This document shows positions 6,975 to 10,014 of a stretch of DNA of 10,014 bases, one piece after another. Under the pieces are notes generated by a model, which saw nothing but the letters and a program-made list of their open reading frames with translations, searched no databases and was not told the DNA's origin. Numbering within the stretch: the stretch's first letter is position 1; every line of letters starts with the position of its first letter. The DNA is taken from positions 1 to 10,014 of the forward strand of contig JAMDDG010000444.1 of NCBI GenBank assembly GCA_023488865.1. Direction: 5' to 3'. The position numbers were made by a program, and so were the translations under genes. The DNA comes from Bacteroidota bacterium (GTDB lineage: Bacteria; Bacteroidota; Bacteroidia; Bacteroidales; Prolixibacteraceae).

Positions 6975-7025
6975 ATATTAAAAAACACCTTCCGGGAAAT
7001 TTATGTAAAACCCTGTTTTTAATAT
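6975..7025. repeat. Imperfect AT-rich inverted repeat between divergent promoters
   Basis: ATATTAAAAAACA (6975-6987) pairs with TGTTTTTAATAT (7014-7025) with one bulged A. Inside, GGG (6994-6996) can pair with CCC (7011-7013). It lies between the leftward promoter of the lipoprotein gene and the rightward susC-like promoter. Just downstream (about 7027-7042) an A-tract/T-tract near-palindrome follows. It could be a regulator site, an end for stray transcripts, or simply AT-rich DNA. Confidence 0.3.
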
Positions 7026-7106
7026 CTTAAAAAATTTTTAAACAATCTTTTAGCAAATAAATCAAAATAAATGTTAATTAAATATTAAATAAATATCATA
7101 AATTTC

Positions 7107-7137
7107 TTTGAATTTAATTTTCTTCTATTTACATTTG
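7107..7137 (+). promoter_or_regulatory. Promoter of the susC-like gene
   Basis: TTTG (7107-7110), 19 bases, then TACATTTG (7130-7137) is an exact match to the Bacteroidota primary sigma consensus TTTG-N19-TAnnTTTG. The predicted start near 7143 gives a leader of about 180 bases. The DNA upstream is very AT-rich with A- and T-tracts, as expected for a strong promoter. Confidence 0.75.
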
Positions 7138-7152
7138 GGACAACAAAGCCAC

Positions 7153-7295
7153 ATGATGCGTTTCCTTCTTGAGGAAAAGATTGCCAAACTACTTTAGGCT
7201 AACAATAAGAATAAAATATAACTAACAACAATAGCCTTTTTTTTTTTTGAATTTCATTTAATTTACATATCTACCTAAGTTGCTCCCAAAAGGCT
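7153..7295 (+). promoter_or_regulatory. Attenuator-like leader of the susC-like gene
   Basis: Three elements are visible. A 14-codon open frame (7153-7197, MMRFLLEEKIAKLL) ends in a TAG that overlaps the 5' arm AGGCTA (7196-7201). That arm can pair with TAGCCT (7232-7237), which runs into twelve T residues (7237-7248), a weak terminator-like shape with a 30-base loop. The same 3' arm, read as AGCCTTTT (7233-7240), can instead pair over 8 bp with AAAAGGCT (7288-7295), excluding the first pairing. A small hairpin TTTCCT-N5-AGGAAA (7161-7177) lies inside the short frame. The architecture resembles transcription attenuation, but stem strength is poor and function is inference. Confidence 0.35.
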
Positions 7296-7325
7296 TCTCT
7301 AGCACAATTATATTAACCAATCTTA

Positions 7326-9932
7326 ATGCTTTTATTTATGAAACAAAAAAAAATGATTTTTCCACCTAAAGAAAAATGGACCAGGATGTTCCTATCCTTG
7401 GTTTTTCTTATGGTAATGACGACGGGCATGGCTTTCGCCCAAAAAACTGTTACCGGAAAGGTAATTGATGAAAACGGCGCATCTGTCCCGGGTGTTTCGG
7501 TAATAGTGAAGGGGACAACAACCGGAACGATAACCGACAACGATGGCAAGTACAGTCTGACTGTGCCCGCCAGTGCACAAACTCTGACTTTTTCTTTTAT
7601 CGGGATGGTAACAACAGAGTTGCTTATTGGGCAGAACAAGGTGCTCAACCTGACCATGAAGAGTGAAACCATCGGCGTTGAGGAAGTTGTTGTAGTTGGG
7701 TATGGTACCCGTTTAAAAGAACAGATAACAGGTTCTGTTTCTACTGTTTCTGACAAACAGCTGAAAGTTTCGAGTGCACCGAGTGTAGTAAGCCGTATGC
7801 AGGGTCAAATATCCGGTGTAACAGTAACTTCGGGTAATACTCCTGGCGCCGATGCAACTATTCGTATCCATGGTATCGGAACCATAAACGACCCTAACCC
7901 TTTGTATGTGATTGACGGAGTTCCTGTCGGACCGGGCAACAACGTTAACCCGAGCGATGTTGAGTCAATATCTGTATTAAAAGATGCTTCATCTGCTGCT
8001 ATTTATGGTAGCAGGGGTGCCAATGGTGTAATCTTGATTACGACCAAACACGGACGTGAAAATCAGGAGCCAACTATCACTTTAACGATCCGTACAGGTA
8101 CTTCACAAGCTACCAACCAGTACAATATGCTGAATACGGCCCAATACGGCCAGGCATTGTGGTTAATGGCGAAAAATAAAGGTAATGCACCTAATTATCA
8201 GCAATATGGAAAGGGTACATCTCCTGTGATCCCCGATTATATCCTGCCGGCAGCTACCATGTCAGGCGATCCTTCAGTTGACCCTAAACTGTACAACTAT
8301 CCGGACTATCAGATATACAAGGCCAACAAAGAAGGCACAAACTGGTATGATGAGATCTATCGCAAGGGTGTTATTCAGGAATACGATCTTTCAGTTGCAG
8401 GCGGTGGAAAAAAATCGACCTACTCCTTATCCGGAAATTACTTAGATGAACAAGGTTTCCTGATCAATACGGGTTTCAAAAGATATAATTTCCGTGTCAA
8501 TGCTGAATCCAAGTTTGGTAATTGGCTGAAAGTCGGTGAGTCATTACAGGCTATATACATCCATCAAAATGGTGACTTCGGTAACAATGGCGAAGGGAAT
8601 GCTATATCGATGGCCTACCGGATGCAACCCATCGTTCCTGTATATGACATCCAGGGTAATTTTGCAGGAACAAGGGCCCCCGGTACCGGGAATGCAGTCA
8701 ATCCTGTTGCCCAACTGTACCATGCAAAAGACAATGATGGAAAATATTTTCGCGTGCTTGGCAATATTTTCGGTGAAGCTACCCTCATGAAAGGATTGAC
8801 CTTTAAAACATTGTTAGGCTACAATATGGGTCAGTGGAATGGCAAAAATTACACCCTGCCAACCTACGAAAACGCTGAACCTAACAAAACTGCCGGTCTA
8901 AGTGTTAACTCAAACTATTCAATTTTATGGAACTGGTCTAATACGCTTAATTACAATACAACTATTAATGAGATCCATAAGATCAATGTAGTCATAGGAA
9001 CAGAAGCAGTTGAGAGCGATTATCAATGGATGTCTGCCGGCCGTAGTCAGTACTTTTCACTGTCGCCTGATTATATGCAACTTGGCTCCGGAGAACTAAA
9101 CAAAATCAACGATGGAAACGGATCTTCCTGGTCGCTATTCTCCCAGTTCGGCCGAGCAAATTACGACCTGAAAGGGAAATATTTTCTGGAAGCTACTGCA
9201 CGTCGCGATGGCTCTTCCCGGTTCGGTGCCGGCAAACGCTATGGAATATTCCCTGCCGTTTCGGGCGCCTGGGAAATCAGTAAAGAAGAGTTCCTGGCAA
9301 GCACAAAAAATTGGTTAGATATGCTGAAAATTAGAGCAGGATGGGGTAAAACAGGGAATGACCGGATCGGAGAATACAACATGTACTCTACCTTTGGGAC
9401 CAATGGCTACACCGCTGCTTATAATTTAAACGGAACAACAGGTTCTGCTGTTGCAGGATTTGAACCATCAACAAAGGGTAACCCAAATGTAAGCTGGGAG
9501 ACCACCGAAACCTTAAATTTGGGCGTAAACGGAACTATGTTTGACAGAAAATTGACAGCTTCTATTGACGTCTGGCAAAGAAATACCTCTGATATGCTTT
9601 ACCGTTTAAGTGTTGCTCAGGTAATGGGTATTGCACGACCTCCTTATGTCAATATTGGAAAGATGAAAAATACGGGTATTGATGTAGAACTTGGCTACCA
9701 CAATACGTTGATGTCCGGAAAATTTACTTATGCGGTCAATGCAACCTGGTCACACTACAAAAACGAAGTTGTATCACTTTCCAACAATTTAAAAGAAGTG
9801 GTCGGGTATTCTGAACGTCAGGTGGAATATACCCGTGCAACAACAGGACAGGCCTATCCGATGTTCTATGGTTTGATTGTTGATGGTATTATCCAGACTG
9901 CCGCAGAACCTGTTGTTCCGTTTAAATTATAA
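7326..9932 (+). CDS. SusC/RagA-family TonB-linked outer-membrane transporter (truncated; last codons not genuine)
   Basis: SusC-like proteins are outer-membrane barrels that import glycans or peptides using TonB energy, usually with a SusD lipoprotein lid. Visible features are a signal peptide (about 20-38, ending AFA-QK) and a carboxypeptidase-regulatory-like domain (about 40-112: VTGKVIDENGASVPGVSV onward). The TonB-box-type EEVVVVGYGT is at 119-128, and a plug domain to about 242 ends in IYGSRGANGVILITTKHG. The barrel follows. No N-terminal STN domain is present, so sigma/anti-sigma signalling of that type is not expected. Family length is about 1000 or more. Codons from 9903 on (residues 860-868, AEPVVPFKL, and the stop) lie in an inverted copy of 9337-9448, so genuine coding is supported only to about 9902 and the last barrel strands are missing. 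The start may be ATG 7326 or the in-frame ATG 7338 (MKQKKMIF), which also suits the signal peptide. No susD is visible. Confidence 0.93.
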   Translation: MLLFMKQKKMIFPPKEKWTRMFLSLVFLMVMTTGMAFAQKTVTGKVIDENGASVPGVSVIVKGTTTGTITDNDGKYSLTVPASAQTLTFSFIGMVTTELLIGQNKVLNLTMKSETIGVEEVVVVGYGTRLKEQITGSVSTVSDKQLKVSSAPSVVSRMQGQISGVTVTSGNTPGADATIRIHGIGTINDPNPLYVIDGVPVGPGNNVNPSDVESISVLKDASSAAIYGSRGANGVILITTKHGRENQEPTITLTIRTGTSQATNQYNMLNTAQYGQALWLMAKNKGNAPNYQQYGKGTSPVIPDYILPAATMSGDPSVDPKLYNYPDYQIYKANKEGTNWYDEIYRKGVIQEYDLSVAGGGKKSTYSLSGNYLDEQGFLINTGFKRYNFRVNAESKFGNWLKVGESLQAIYIHQNGDFGNNGEGNAISMAYRMQPIVPVYDIQGNFAGTRAPGTGNAVNPVAQLYHAKDNDGKYFRVLGNIFGEATLMKGLTFKTLLGYNMGQWNGKNYTLPTYENAEPNKTAGLSVNSNYSILWNWSNTLNYNTTINEIHKINVVIGTEAVESDYQWMSAGRSQYFSLSPDYMQLGSGELNKINDGNGSSWSLFSQFGRANYDLKGKYFLEATARRDGSSRFGAGKRYGIFPAVSGAWEISKEEFLASTKNWLDMLKIRAGWGKTGNDRIGEYNMYSTFGTNGYTAAYNLNGTTGSAVAGFEPSTKGNPNVSWETTETLNLGVNGTMFDRKLTASIDVWQRNTSDMLYRLSVAQVMGIARPPYVNIGKMKNTGIDVELGYHNTLMSGKFTYAVNATWSHYKNEVVSLSNNLKEVVGYSERQVEYTRATTGQAYPMFYGLIVDGIIQTAAEPVVPFKL
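9337..9448 (+). repeat. Left arm of a perfect 112-bp inverted repeat
   Basis: This segment, inside the barrel-coding part of the susC-like gene, is repeated base for base in reverse complement at 9903-10014. It reads in frame as native transporter sequence (GWGKTGNDRIGEYNMYSTFG and onward), so it is the original copy. Confidence 0.97.
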
Positions 9933-10014
9933 GCAGCGGTGTAGCCATTGGTCCCAAAGGTAGAGTACATGTTGTATTCTCCGATCCGGTCATTCCCTGT
10001 TTTACCCCATCCTG
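9903..10014 (-). repeat. Right arm of the inverted repeat, reaching the window end
   Basis: All 112 bases are the exact reverse complement of 9337-9448 (position n pairs with 19351 minus n). Identity breaks at 9902/9449. In the plus direction it encodes nothing sensible and brings a TAA at 9930-9932 into the transporter frame. The copy runs to the very last base, as expected at a contig end. A fold-back chimera or misassembly is the simplest reading; a real inverted segment is possible. Confidence 0.95.

Noticed and set aside
7313..7756. Minus-strand open frame of 147 codons opposite the start of the susC-like gene
   Set aside because: It is antisense to the signal peptide and regulatory-like domain of a clear SusC homologue, with no motif of its own.
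9862..9932. Natural C-terminus or true frameshift of the susC-like gene
   Set aside because: The stop arises from an exact inverted duplicate of upstream gene sequence rather than a point change, so it is not evidence of a pseudogene or of a short transporter.
1..10014. CRISPR array, tRNA, rRNA, insertion sequence or toxin-antitoxin module
   Set aside because: I saw no regularly spaced repeats, cloverleaf-like sequence, transposase motifs or small paired genes. The visible genes are housekeeping or transport.

Overview
The window reads as chromosomal DNA of a Bacteroidota bacterium, probably from the Bacteroidales/Marinilabiliales side; I cannot name a genus. The basis is a SusC-type TonB-dependent transporter, a fused aspartokinase/homoserine dehydrogenase, a RecA whose wording resembles Bacteroidales RecA, start sites without clear Shine-Dalgarno sequences, and several upstream regions carrying the phylum's TAnnTTTG -7 promoter element.

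Layout from left to right. Positions 1-2125 (minus) hold the first 708 codons of thrA, running off the left edge. A good intrinsic terminator at 2171-2210 separates it from recA (minus). recA lies 11 bp behind bcp (minus), a thiol peroxidase, and the two look like one operon driven from a promoter at about 3774-3805. A 313-bp divergent intergenic region follows. It carries a second, rightward -7 element and a leader rich in short inverted repeats, ahead of a secreted TPR + SPOR protein (4061-5404, plus). An AT-rich spacer with three copies of a TATTTCAA motif precedes clpS (5602-5877, plus), which converges stop-to-stop with a phosphotriesterase-family lipoprotein (5883-6899, minus). A 426-bp AT-rich divergent region then leads, through a textbook Bacteroidota promoter and an attenuator-like leader, into a susC-like gene (from 7326, plus).

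The genes are mostly housekeeping: amino-acid biosynthesis (aspartate to threonine/methionine/lysine), recombination and repair, peroxide defence, a probable cell-envelope/septum protein, and N-degron proteolysis. The right end is a nutrient-uptake locus, cut off before any susD partner can be seen.

The strongest anomaly is at the right end. The last 112 bases (9903-10014) are an exact reverse complement of 9337-9448 inside the susC-like gene. The apparent stop of that gene at 9930-9932 lies inside this inverted copy, so the last nine residues of the reading frame are not transporter sequence. An assembly or amplification fold-back at a contig end is the likeliest explanation; a real inversion at a SusC locus is the alternative. 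I found no convincing previously undescribed multi-gene system. The other points worth a second look are leader-RNA structures upstream of the susC-like and SPOR genes and the repeated motif upstream of clpS.
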